Assembly: GCA_965216035.1 (NCBI GenBank)
Contig: CBDCFM010000017.1
Location: 410,486-474,485 of the forward strand
Length of the DNA stretch: 64,000 nucleotides
Direction: 5' to 3'
Source of the DNA: G963664115 sp965216035
Lineage (GTDB): Bacteria; Acidobacteriota; Terriglobia; 20CM-2-55-15
Shown here: positions 1 through 8,551 of the stretch, piece by piece
How positions within the stretch are numbered: position 1 is the first letter of the stretch
Layout of the letters: every line of letters begins with the position of its first letter
Position numbers and translations under genes: made by a program
The notes under the pieces: model-generated
Database searches by the model: none
Told to the model about the DNA's origin: nothing
What the model saw: only the letters and a program-made list of their open reading frames with translations

Positions 1-1293
1 CTGGCGCAGGTCGTGTTGGCGCAGGGCCCGAACGTCGATGCCGTCAATTCCTATCGTGCCCTTATTCACGTCGTAGAGACGCAACAGAAGTTTTATCAGC
101 GTGCTCTTTCCCGCGCCTGTGGTGCCCGCAATCCCGACCATCTCTCCAGCCCTGACGTTGAGCGACAGGCCGTTCAAAACGGGCGCACGGTCCCCATACT
201 TGAAGTACACGTTGTCGAAGTGGACATCCCCTCGCGCACGCTTCAGATAGACGGGGTGCTCCGGATCCCGCACCGTGCTCGGCGTGTCCAGCAGCCCGAA
301 GATGCGTCTGGCGCTGGCTTTTGCCCTCTGGTATTCATCGAACGTCCGGCCCAGCCGCGTTAACGGCCACAACAGTCGCTGAATCATCATGCAGAACAAC
401 ACAAGCTGGCCCGCGGTCAGCGTTCCCCGCATGACAAACCACCCACCTAAGATGATTGTCGCCGCAAACCCCAGGGCGATGCCCATACGGATGATAGGGA
501 CGAATACCGCGTTCAGTTTGATGGCATGGTAGTTGGCCTTCCGGTAGCCCTCGCTTGCGGCTCCGACCCGGTCTGCCTCGTATCGCTCCGCAGTAAACGA
601 TTTGATCACCGTCATGCCGCCGATGTTGTTCTCTAAACGCGAAGCGACGTCGCCCACGCTCGCGCGCACCTTACGGTAACGCGGCTCGAGAATGCTGGAA
701 AACTTCAGGCTGCCCAGAACGATGAAAGGCAAGGGCAGCAGACCCAGCGCCGCCAGGCCAGGGCTGATGCTGAACAATACGGCGCCGGCAAACAACACCA
801 AGACACTCAGCTGTACGATTTCGTTCAGGGCGTTGTTGAGAAACCGCTCGAGCTGGTTGACGTCGTCGTTGAGCATCGCCAGCGTTTGACCCAGGCGGTG
901 CTCTTCGAAGAAACGAATCTCCCTTGACTGCATTCGATGGTAGGCGTCCACACGCAAACGGTGCTGCATATCCTGCGCGATCGTCATGAACCCGTACGCG
1001 CATCCCCATTCGGAAACGCTCTCCACGCTAAAGATCACGACCGTCAGAATCGCGACAAACACCACCTGCGGAAACATCTCTGTCAATCCAAAGCCAGACA
1101 TCCAGAGCGGTGCGTTGCCGGTGACACTGTCAATCAGCCAGGCGACGAGGATCGGTGGCGCCAGGTCGAACACTTTGTTCACCACGGAGTAAATGACGGA
1201 AGCGGCCAGTCGGCCCCGCATGGGACTCAGGTATGAAAACAGGCGGCGCATGGGACGGGTGGCCGTTTGCAATAAAGCTGGGGTATCAGTCAT
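1..1293 (-). CDS. ABC exporter, fused permease and ATPase (3' end outside window)
   Basis: Read on the minus strand from the ATG at 1291-1293, this frame stays open to the window edge (431 codons). The N-terminal two thirds is a type IV exporter transmembrane domain. After it comes a nucleotide-binding domain with a Walker A motif GTTGAGKST at about 105-133, followed by the start of the Q-loop region. The signature motif, Walker B and H-loop lie outside the window. The fused arrangement is typical of homodimeric MsbA-like or multidrug exporters in the inner membrane. The substrate cannot be told. No strong Shine-Dalgarno sequence precedes the start, and a start a few codons further in is possible. 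The gene diverges from the arsI-like gene at 1401, leaving a shared promoter region of about 100 bp. Confidence 0.9.
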   Translation of the reverse strand, partial: MTDTPALLQTATRPMRRLFSYLSPMRGRLAASVIYSVVNKVFDLAPPILVAWLIDSVTGNAPLWMSGFGLTEMFPQVVFVAILTVVIFSVESVSEWGCAYGFMTIAQDMQHRLRVDAYHRMQSREIRFFEEHRLGQTLAMLNDDVNQLERFLNNALNEIVQLSVLVLFAGAVLFSISPGLAALGLLPLPFIVLGSLKFSSILEPRYRKVRASVGDVASRLENNIGGMTVIKSFTAERYEADRVGAASEGYRKANYHAIKLNAVFVPIIRMGIALGFAATIILGGWFVMRGTLTAGQLVLFCMMIQRLLWPLTRLGRTFDEYQRAKASARRIFGLLDTPSTVRDPEHPVYLKRARGDVHFDNVYFKYGDRAPVLNGLSLNVRAGEMVGIAGTTGAGKSTLIKLLLRLYDVNKGTIGIDGIDVRALRQHDLRQ

Positions 1294-1493
1294 AGATTTT
1301 CTTGTTCTATTCTACGGCCTTGCATCTTTTTCGGCCGTCCCGCGTCTTTGACATTGAGAAAGCAAAGTTGTGTTCTTTATCTGGGGGGAGGATCGAAAAC
1401 ATGAGCGAAACGAATCAGTCCGCGATCGAGTTTCCAGGCGATTCACGCATCCACATCGGTCTTGCGGTCAGCAACCTGGAGGAATCCAAACGA

Positions 1494-2879
1494 GAGTTAT
1501 TGTCAAAAGTGGTGTTTAGGAGATTGATTCAAGCGGCGGTCTGATCGAGCTTTGTCACTTCGATTCCATCGTTAAATTTCACTCCAGTAATCACCTTGAC
1601 CAGATCATCGAATCCTCGTAATCGTCGCCAGTTCTTCTCAGCGCACTGACCCAGCTTGAACATCATGTGCAGCATTCCATCCCGTGTCAGGCAGCCTCTG
1701 GATCGCTTGGTTCGGTGTCGAATGGTGGCAAAGGTCGATTCAATGGGATTAGTCGTTCGGATGCTCTGCCAGTGCTTGGCCGGAAAGCCGTAAAAGGCCA
1801 GCAGTGCTTCTCTGTCTTTCTGCAGGCAGACAGTGGCTTTCGGATACTTCGGCTCATAGGTTTCAATGAACAGATCGAATGCCTTCTCGGCATCTGCGTG
1901 TGTCTCAGCCTTCCAGATCGCGTGCAGTGCCTGTTTCGCTTTCGCCTGGACCGACTTGGGTAAGCAGTTGAGCACATTCATGGTCTTGTGCATCCAGCAG
2001 CGTTGTTGGTGTGTCTCGGGATAGATTTCCTCCAGTGCGGCCCAGAACCCCATCGCCCCGTCACCGATGGCCAAGTTCGGAATATTCATCCCTCGGGACT
2101 TCAGCTTCAACAAGACCTCACGCCAACTCTGTGTCGATTCCCGTACACCGTCTTCGATCGCCAGAAAACGCTTCTCTCCGCGTTCATTCACGCCGATCAC
2201 GACCAACGCACACAACTTGGTTTGTTCAGCTCGAAGTCCGCTGTAGATACCGTCGGCCCAGACATAGACCCAGCGGTCGGCGTCCAAACGCTGGTCGCAC
2301 CCGATGCGGTACTCTTCAGCCCAGACCCGTTTCAAGCGCGATACCGTGCTCGCTGACAAGCCCTGCGCCTTCGGACCGACAAGAACTTTCAGGGCCTCAC
2401 CCATCTCGCCACTGGAGACGCCTTTCAAATACAACCACGGCACGGCGGCTTCCATCGACTGCGTCTTCCGAATGTAGGGGGGTACCAGGGCCGAGCGGAA
2501 CGTCACAGCTTCGCCCGTCTTGGCGCGAACCTTCGGGATTTGCACCGTTACCGGACCCAGGCCGGTCTGCAGCTCGCGTTCAGGCAGATAACCGTTGCGC
2601 ACCACTCCAGCCTTCCCCGTCTCGGTTCGCCGATCGCCGTGCTGGGATAGCAGTTCGGACAGTTCGGCTTCCACAGCGCGTTGGATCAGCTCTTGCGCCC
2701 CGGCTCGTAGCAGGTCGGTCACTGGGTCTGCAATCGCTTCTCGATCTTCCAGTTCAATAACGATACTCTTACTCATAGTGGCGTATCTCCTTTGGTTGCT
2801 TTGAAGTCTCGTAAACAACAAATCAACCAGATACGCCGCTTTTCTTCAATCCCTCAAACACCAGATTCGTTTATAACTC
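1494..2879 (-). mobile_element. IS256-family element A, complete copy (1386 bp)
   Basis: The ends are imperfect inverted repeats of about 34 bp (1494-1527 and 2846-2879), both starting GAGTTAT. The element is flanked by a perfect 9-bp direct repeat, TCCAAACGA, at 1485-1493 and 2880-2888, which fits the 8-9 bp duplications of the IS256 family. It carries one transposase gene on the minus strand. The same left end recurs at 24345 (interrupted and truncated) and 63858 (running off the window), so at least three copies are present here. Near-identity between copies and the clean duplication suggest recent transposition. Confidence 0.93.
1529..2776 (-). CDS. IS256-family transposase of element A
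   Basis: This is a DDE transposase of 415 residues. The start at 2776 (MSKSIVIEL) is preferred over an upstream in-frame ATG at 2821 because an AAAGGAGA Shine-Dalgarno sequence lies about 9 nt before it. The catalytic triad appears as D in WADGIYSG, D in AIGDGAMGFW and E in TTNPIESTFATIRHRT. The C-terminal region with RLRGFDDLVKVITGVKF is typical of mutator-type IS256 enzymes. Length matches the family. The frame is intact, so the copy may be active and could supply transposase to the damaged copies at 24345 and 63858. Confidence 0.95.
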   Translation of the reverse strand: MSKSIVIELEDREAIADPVTDLLRAGAQELIQRAVEAELSELLSQHGDRRTETGKAGVVRNGYLPERELQTGLGPVTVQIPKVRAKTGEAVTFRSALVPPYIRKTQSMEAAVPWLYLKGVSSGEMGEALKVLVGPKAQGLSASTVSRLKRVWAEEYRIGCDQRLDADRWVYVWADGIYSGLRAEQTKLCALVVIGVNERGEKRFLAIEDGVRESTQSWREVLLKLKSRGMNIPNLAIGDGAMGFWAALEEIYPETHQQRCWMHKTMNVLNCLPKSVQAKAKQALHAIWKAETHADAEKAFDLFIETYEPKYPKATVCLQKDREALLAFYGFPAKHWQSIRTTNPIESTFATIRHRTKRSRGCLTRDGMLHMMFKLGQCAEKNWRRLRGFDDLVKVITGVKFNDGIEVTKLDQTAA

Positions 2880-3323
2880 TCCAAACGATTCTATCAGACC
2901 CTTCTGGGCCACGCCCCGACCAAGGAACGCAGCGGATACATCAAGTTCGAGACGAGAGACCCGTCCCTGAATCTGTCCTTGTTTCAAACAGAGGGCTCCG
3001 TCCGAGACCGGGAAAAGGTTCCGGCCCACTATGGAATTCAGGTCCGAACATCGGCTGCAGTCGTTGACGCCATCGGGCGCTTCAAGCAAGCAGGGGTGAG
3101 TGTTAAAGTGGAAGAGCAAACCAGGTGCTGCTACTCGGTCCAGGATAAGGTCTGGGCGCATGATCCCGATGGAACCCCGTGGGAAGTGTTCGTCGTCACA
3201 GAGGCCGATGCGGAATACAAAATGGAGTCCGCCTCCACATGCTGCCGGAGCGTGGATGGAACAACCTGTCCGTGCTCTGACCCAGCGTAACTTTCAGAAG
3301 CCGTCCGTGCGCGCGAGGTATAG

Positions 3324-3905
3324 ATGAACCCTACGATCGCTACAGAGGAAGTGTGGAAGCTCCTAAGCGCCCGGCTCGGACATTTCATCCGCGCGAGGGT
3401 CAGAGACGACTCGATTGCCTCGGATTTATTGCAAGAAACGTTTCTGCGGATCCATAAGAAGTTGGGGACCCTGGAGGATGCCACACGCTTGCCGGCATGG
3501 GTATTTCAGATCGCGCGCAACGTGATCATCGACCACTACAGGTCGAGAAGAAACCCCGCTGACCCGGCAGTGGATTCGCAGTCGGTGCCTGAATCCGATA
3601 ATCTCAATGGAATCGTATCCGGGTGGATACCCGTTGCGATCGAAAGTCTTCCAGAATCTTACCGGGATGCCGTAAAACTCTATGAACTGGAAGATTTATC
3701 ACAGAGAGAAATCGCCCAGCAGCTCGGTCTATCTTTGAGTGCGGTGAAGTCGCGAGTCCGTCGCGGCCGAGAGAAGCTCAAACAAACACTGAACGACTGC
3801 TGTTCCTTCGAGTTTGACCGGCGGGGCAACGTGCTCGAATGGCAGATCCGTGGCGGAACCGAATGTGGCTCCTGTTCCGCGCCCGACGGTGCTCCATGTG
3901 GCTGA
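3324..3905 (+). CDS. sigZ: ECF RNA polymerase sigma factor, SigZ type
   Basis: A 193-residue sigma-70 family protein. Region 2 (about residues 15-75) contains SDLLQETFLRIHKKL and the region 2.3/2.4 helix WVFQIARNVIIDHYR. Region 4 (about 105-150) contains the helix-turn-helix LSQREIAQQLGLSLSAVKSRVRRGREKLK. Beyond region 4 is a tail with a CC pair followed by FEFDRRGNVLEW, a feature of the SigZ group, and then a cysteine cluster ending GSCSAPDGAPCG. The cysteine-rich tail may act as a metal or thiol sensor; this is inference. No anti-sigma gene is adjacent. The gene follows the interrupted arsI-like gene by 33 bp and was probably in one operon with it, so the insertion may also reduce its transcription. 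Confidence 0.88.
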   Translation: MNPTIATEEVWKLLSARLGHFIRARVRDDSIASDLLQETFLRIHKKLGTLEDATRLPAWVFQIARNVIIDHYRSRRNPADPAVDSQSVPESDNLNGIVSGWIPVAIESLPESYRDAVKLYELEDLSQREIAQQLGLSLSAVKSRVRRGREKLKQTLNDCCSFEFDRRGNVLEWQIRGGTECGSCSAPDGAPCG

Positions 3906-3979
3906 ATCCAGCTGGTACTAGTTAGAAAACTGACCCGCTGAGGTGGCCCGGATGCCCCGCTGATGACCTGACTCGGCAG

Positions 3980-4852
3980 CTAGATCCCGGCAAGGTCCTC
4001 CATCGCTTGTCCCCGCATTTGCTCCACGAAGGCCACCGGATCGCCCATCGGGACAACGTATACCTCTTCTAAACCGAGCGCAGCGTAGTCTTTCATTTCC
4101 GCAATGAAAGCGTCCGGCTTGCCTTGGCCCAGCGCCTGCCCTCTGTAGAGGATGGTCTTTGTAATCGCGGCATAGTCGGTGCCCTCTTTTTCACAGTGTC
4201 CCTGAAGTATATCGAGCTTGTGCTTCGCCTCGTCCAGGGTCTCAGTGATCAGATTGCAGGCATCGGCGTACCGGGCTACCAGCCGGAGGGTCTTTCGCTC
4301 GCCCCCACCTCCGATCATGATCGGCGGATGGGGCTTGCTGATCGGCTGCGGAGAGCACAGGGTTTCGGCGAGTTGATAGTGTTTGCCTTCGAAAGGTCCG
4401 TTGTCATCGCTCCACATCTGCTTGCAGATCTGAAGCGTTTCTTCCAGACGTTCGAAACGCTCCGCAATGGGCGGGAAACCCACGCCCAGGCCCAGGTGCT
4501 CGCGCTCATACCACGCCGCTCCAATGCCCAGTTCCGCCCGGCCCTCAGAGAGGACATCGGCGCTGGTGATGATCTTAGCCAACAGGCCGGGATGGCGGTA
4601 GGTGACGCCAGTCACGAGGAGACGCAGTTGAACCCGTTCGGTACATGCCGCGAGAAAGCCGAGGGTCGTGTATCCCTCCAGCATCTCGTGTTCGGCCGGG
4701 AACAGGAAATCCATTTGAAAATAGTGATCCATAACGGAAACCGAAGAGCACCCAATCTCTTCGGCTGTCTCCGCGATCCGCCGGAGCGTCGGTGCGATGC
4801 TGTGCGGGCTGTCGGGCCAGGTGAGGCTGACGACGTGGATACCGAGTTTCAC
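3980..4852 (-). CDS. LLM-class flavin-dependent oxidoreductase (F420-type)
   Basis: A 290-residue protein with a luciferase-like monooxygenase TIM barrel. The N-terminal strand MKLGIHVVSLTWPD, the motif SVMDHYFQ, the segment ELGIGAAWYEREH and IMIGGGGERKTLRLVARYAD are characteristic of the subfamily usually annotated as F420-dependent (TIGR03560-like). The start is GTG at 4850-4852, with an AAGGGGGA Shine-Dalgarno sequence 6-13 nt upstream. Substrate is unknown. F420 dependence is inferred from family resemblance, and FMN use cannot be excluded. It is convergent with sigZ and looks monocistronic. Confidence 0.88.
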   Translation of the reverse strand: MKLGIHVVSLTWPDSPHSIAPTLRRIAETAEEIGCSSVSVMDHYFQMDFLFPAEHEMLEGYTTLGFLAACTERVQLRLLVTGVTYRHPGLLAKIITSADVLSEGRAELGIGAAWYEREHLGLGVGFPPIAERFERLEETLQICKQMWSDDNGPFEGKHYQLAETLCSPQPISKPHPPIMIGGGGERKTLRLVARYADACNLITETLDEAKHKLDILQGHCEKEGTDYAAITKTILYRGQALGQGKPDAFIAEMKDYAALGLEEVYVVPMGDPVAFVEQMRGQAMEDLAGI

Positions 4853-5190
4853 TAGAGTCCCCCTTGTAGGATCAAACGCGACAAGATCGCCCGCGATTCA
4901 GATACCGCTTACATCATGCCGCCGCCTCACGCAATCTGCTGGACACACGGGGCGAGCGTCGTTCAGCACGTGATTGTCTACGTTGTCAGAGCCCGCCGTC
5001 AAGACCTGGCGACGTGACACACAGGGATTGGGATCGAGGACCCCATCGCCCGCAAGGGCGGCACGCATTTGATCTATGGACGATACCGATCGCGATGATT
5101 GAACGCGCCGCGATCGCCGCAACGGAATTCGCCAAGCTCCTGACGATCAGGATTTGCTTTCGTGCACTCATAGAGCGCACCGACAGAAGA
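4853..5190. other. Intergenic region, 338 bp
   Basis: This lies between the LLM oxidoreductase start and the end of the RND pump gene. I see no convincing gene, RNA or repeat. The first 15 bases hold the Shine-Dalgarno sequence of the oxidoreductase, and its promoter probably lies in the first 100 bp. Confidence 0.5.
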
Positions 5191-8100
5191 TCAATCTCCA
5201 GCTGGGGCGGGGTCGACACCCCCGGTCCAAGCTTCGTCCCACACTTCCTCTTCCTGACGGCCGTATCTCAAATAGAGGGTCGGCATCACGATCATGTTGA
5301 GAAATGTGGACGTCAGCATCCCACCTAAAATCACCGCGGCCATCGGCTGCTGAATCTCCTGTCCAGGGGTCCCGACACCCAGGGCCAGTGGTATCAGACC
5401 CACTCCGGTCACGAGCGCTGTCATCAGGATCGGACTCAATCGCTCCATCGAGCCTTGAATGACGGCCTGGCGAAAGGCCACGCCTTCCTCGATCAAATGG
5501 CGATAGTGGGTGACCAGCATGATGCCGTTGCGCGTGGCGATTCCGAAGAGTGTGATGAAACCGACCAGCGAGGCGACCGAAAGGGTGCCGCCTGACAGGA
5601 AAACGATGAGGACACCGCCGATGAGAGCTAACGGAAGGTTCGCCATAACCAGCAACGAGGCACGGAGGGACTTCAGCGCGATAAACAGGAGAAGAAATAT
5701 CCCGCCGATCGCGACCGACGACAACCAGAAGATCCTCATCGATGCCTGCTCCTGTGCCTCAAACTGGCCGCCATATTGAACGAAGTAACCCTCAGGAAGG
5801 GCGACTTCCCTGCCCACGGCTCCTCGAACGTCGTCAATTACACTGCCCAGATCTCTGCCCGAAACATTCGACTGCACGATGATCCTGCGCTGTCCGTTCT
5901 CCCGGTTGATCGTGTTCGGCCCCTGGTCGGAACGGACATCCGCTACTTGTGCGAAGGGCACCTTCGCTCCCATAGGGGTTTCAATCAGCGTGTTCCGGAT
6001 TGACTCAAGAGATTCGCGGGCTGAGTCTTCGAGACGGAGAATGAGGTCATAGCTTCGCTGCTGCTCCAGGACCTGACCCACGACCCGACCATTAAATGCA
6101 GTTTCCACCGCGTCCGCCAGATCACCCGCTGACAGGCCGACGGCCGCCGCATTGCTGCGGTCGATGTTGACCTGAACCTGCGGCACACCGACCTGCGGCT
6201 CTACCAGCAAGTCGACGATACCGGGAATATTTTCGATCGAAGCCCGGATCTCTTCAGCCTTGTTCCTCAAGATCGGCAGGTCGGGACCGAAGAGTTTGAT
6301 TGCGATCTGCGCCCGGGTGCCCGACAACAGGTGGTCGATGCGATGTGATATCGGTTGCCCGACTTCCGACGCAGCGCCAGGAATAGGCGCCAGGATTGTC
6401 CGCACTTCATCAATGATTTCAAACTGCGATCGCTCGGATGGCCGGATGACGACTTCCAGTTCGCTGGCGTTCACTCCCGCGGCATGTTCGTCCAGTTCGG
6501 CACGTCCGGTTCGCCTCGTGGTCGAGGCCACTTCCGGAATCCGGTGCAATGCCCCTTCGACCACGTTGCCGATGCGATTCGACTCCTCCAACGACGTCCC
6601 CGGAGGCAGAGTCACATTGATATTGACGGCGCCTTCGTTGAAGGGCGGCAGAAACTCGCGACCCGTCAGCGGAAGCAAAGCAATAGACATCACCAGCAAC
6701 AGCGCCGACACAGCGATGACTTCGAGAGGGCGGGCCAGGGCCCACTCCAATACCTTGCTGTATTGCCGTTTGCTGAACCCTACCAATCGCGAATCGCCCG
6801 TGCTCTGCCCTCGGACGAACCGTCCGAGCATCAAATAGCAGAGCACTGGCGTAACTGTAAGCGCCACCAGGAGCGAGGCCGCTATCGAAAATATGTATGC
6901 GAAGGCCAGGGGCGCAAACATACGCCCTTCAAATCCAGCGAGCGAAAACAAGGGCAGGAAGACGAGAATGATGATCAACGTCGCATAGTAGATGGAATTC
7001 CGTATCTCACTGGACGCTTTAAAAACCACTGTCGCAACTTTCTGCGGATTTCCCATATCGACGTTTTGTTTGAGGCGTCGGAAAACGTTTTCGACGTCCA
7101 CGATCGCATCGTCCACCAGCTCCCCGATGGCGATCGCCAGCCCACCCAGCGTCATCGTGTTGATACTTATTCCGAAATAGTTCATCGCGAGGATAGCGGT
7201 CAGCAAAGACAGCGGGATGGCCGTCAAACTGATGAATGTCGTCCTGAAATTCCAGAGAAAGAGGAAGAGCACGACGCTGACCAGCACGCCGCCTTCGATC
7301 AACGCGCGACGGACGTTGCCCACCGCAAGTTCGATGAAGTTGGCCTGCTGAAAAGCCTCAGCGTCGATAGACACGTCACCAGGCAGCGTCCGCTGGAGCG
7401 ATTCGAGCGTCGTTTCGATCTCCGCGGTCAGCTCGAGCGTGTTGGCATTTGGCTGCTTCTGGATCGTGACGACAATTGCCGGCTCCATGTTGAAGCTTCC
7501 GTCGCCCCGCTTGATCGCAGCGCCGAGGCGGACTTCGGCGATATGTTCGATCAGTACCGGGCGGCCGTCCCGGATCGTGACAACCGACTTAGCCAGGTCT
7601 TCGATCTGACTGACGCGGCCGCGCCCGCGGATCAGGAACTCTTCGTTGGTACGTTCCATGAAGCCACCGGGGCTGACGGCGTTTGCCTCCTCGACGGCGT
7701 GACTGACATCTTCGAGAGACAGGTCGTAATCGACGAGCCTATCGGGATCGACGATCACCTGGTATTGCTTCAGGTCACCTCCGATCACAATCACCTGGGA
7801 GACACCCGTAATCGCGAGCAGGCGGGGCCTTACGATCCAATCCGCAAGCGAACGCAGGTCCATGTCGGACGTTTCGCCTCGAGAGCTCATGGAAATCAGC
7901 ATGATCTCGCCCATCGTCGAAGAGATTGGACCCAGAACAGGCGGCTCAATTCCGACAGGCAGCTCCACCTGCTGAAGTTTCTCCGTGACGAGCTGTCGCG
8001 CCCGATATATGTCGGTTCCGAGCTCGAACTCGGCAAAGATCAACGAGAGGCCGACCGCTGAATTCGAACGGACGCGAAACACGCCGGACGTGCCGTTCAG

Positions 8101-8316
8101 GACCGATTCCAGCGGCACGGTAACAAGCGCTTCCACTTCTTCCGGCGCCAAGCCGTGAGCCTCGGTGAGGACAGTGACCATAGGGACCGTCAGATCCGGG
8201 AAAACGTCGATTGGGGTCCGGGCCGCGATGATGCCGCCGTATACAAGCAGCCCGATCGCTCCGACAACAACCAGCAAGCGATTGTCCAGAGACCATTGAA
8301 TAATTCGGTCTAGCAT
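5191..8316 (-). CDS. RND efflux pump, CusA/CzcA-like inner-membrane subunit
   Basis: A 1041-residue protein of normal RND length. It shows the N-terminal transmembrane helix (LDNRLLVVVGAIGLLVYGG), the porter segment RTPIDVFPDLTVPMV, two large periplasmic loops and two sets of six helices. The TM4 acidic motif reads GELVDDAIVDVENV. Its extra acidic residues differ from the DGAVVMVEN of classical CusA/CzcA, which suggests a variant proton-relay group. It is a proton-driven exporter acting with the adaptor encoded at 8552-9826. No outer-membrane factor gene is in the window. Substrate (metal ions or organic compounds) is not settled. No Shine-Dalgarno sequence lies close to the ATG; the nearest, AAAGGAGAG, is about 25 nt upstream, beyond a small hairpin in the repeat at 8320-8545. 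Confidence 0.93.
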   Translation of the reverse strand: MLDRIIQWSLDNRLLVVVGAIGLLVYGGIIAARTPIDVFPDLTVPMVTVLTEAHGLAPEEVEALVTVPLESVLNGTSGVFRVRSNSAVGLSLIFAEFELGTDIYRARQLVTEKLQQVELPVGIEPPVLGPISSTMGEIMLISMSSRGETSDMDLRSLADWIVRPRLLAITGVSQVIVIGGDLKQYQVIVDPDRLVDYDLSLEDVSHAVEEANAVSPGGFMERTNEEFLIRGRGRVSQIEDLAKSVVTIRDGRPVLIEHIAEVRLGAAIKRGDGSFNMEPAIVVTIQKQPNANTLELTAEIETTLESLQRTLPGDVSIDAEAFQQANFIELAVGNVRRALIEGGVLVSVVLFLFLWNFRTTFISLTAIPLSLLTAILAMNYFGISINTMTLGGLAIAIGELVDDAIVDVENVFRRLKQNVDMGNPQKVATVVFKASSEIRNSIYYATLIIILVFLPLFSLAGFEGRMFAPLAFAYIFSIAASLLVALTVTPVLCYLMLGRFVRGQSTGDSRLVGFSKRQYSKVLEWALARPLEVIAVSALLLVMSIALLPLTGREFLPPFNEGAVNINVTLPPGTSLEESNRIGNVVEGALHRIPEVASTTRRTGRAELDEHAAGVNASELEVVIRPSERSQFEIIDEVRTILAPIPGAASEVGQPISHRIDHLLSGTRAQIAIKLFGPDLPILRNKAEEIRASIENIPGIVDLLVEPQVGVPQVQVNIDRSNAAAVGLSAGDLADAVETAFNGRVVGQVLEQQRSYDLILRLEDSARESLESIRNTLIETPMGAKVPFAQVADVRSDQGPNTINRENGQRRIIVQSNVSGRDLGSVIDDVRGAVGREVALPEGYFVQYGGQFEAQEQASMRIFWLSSVAIGGIFLLLFIALKSLRASLLVMANLPLALIGGVLIVFLSGGTLSVASLVGFITLFGIATRNGIMLVTHYRHLIEEGVAFRQAVIQGSMERLSPILMTALVTGVGLIPLALGVGTPGQEIQQPMAAVILGGMLTSTFLNMIVMPTLYLRYGRQEEEVWDEAWTGGVDPAPAGD

Positions 8317-8319
8317 TAA

Positions 8320-8545
8320 ATTAGCGTCGGGCCCACCGGCCCTCTCCTTTCGTACGTGAAGAGTGCACTTTCATTCCTGCTTACCAAAGTTTTCGGGAAC
8401 TCCTATGCCGGCCGGTCCCCCCACGCCACGGCAATCATTAGCGTCGGGCCCACCGGCCCTCTCCTTTTCTACATAAAGAGTGCTCTTTCATTCCTGCATA
8501 CCTGAGTTTCCGGGTACTTCTACGCCGGCCGGTCCCCCCACGCCC
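8320..8545 (-). repeat. 117-bp-period tandem duplication between RND adaptor and pump genes
   Basis: Two diverged copies of a unit of about 109 bp (8320-8428 and 8437-8545) lie head to tail in the gap between two co-transcribed genes. Each begins ATTAGCGTCGGGCCCACCGG and ends in the run CCGGCCGGTCCCCCCACGCC. In mRNA sense, each copy can pair ACCGGCC with GGCCGGT across the unit. It also contains a short hairpin (GGGCC-GGTG-GGCCC) directly after an AAAGGAGAG Shine-Dalgarno-like sequence. In the pump-proximal copy that hairpin would bring the Shine-Dalgarno sequence closer to the pump ATG. A small inner stem near AAAGAGCACTCTTT varies between copies. The duplication is seen; any regulatory role is inference. 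Confidence 0.8.
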
Positions 8546-8551
8546 CTCCGT

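Larger units (their letters stand above)
1401..3290 (+). pseudogene. arsI: ArsI/CadI-like VOC dioxygenase gene split by an IS256-family element
   Basis: An ATG at 1401 behind a strong Shine-Dalgarno sequence (GGGGGGAGGA) opens a frame of 31 codons, up to 1493. An insertion sequence then interrupts it, and the frame resumes at 2889 and ends with TAA at 3288-3290. Removing 1494-2888 (the element plus one target duplication) restores an uninterrupted 164-residue protein. In that protein H18, H78 and E130 match the 2-His-1-Glu Fe(II) site of vicinal-oxygen-chelate C-As lyases, and C111-C112 match the vicinal cysteine pair that binds trivalent organoarsenicals in ArsI. The C-terminus carries further cysteines (CC, then CPC). 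The family also includes the cadmium-induced CadI proteins, so the substrate is inferred. A SigZ gene follows 33 bp downstream. The residues and duplication are seen directly; loss of function is inferred. Confidence 0.85.

Noticed and set aside
6355..8061. Very long open frame on the plus strand opposite the RND pump gene
   Set aside because: It is the antisense shadow of a GC-rich gene; the translation is rich in R, D, Q and H, with no family likeness and no ribosome binding site.
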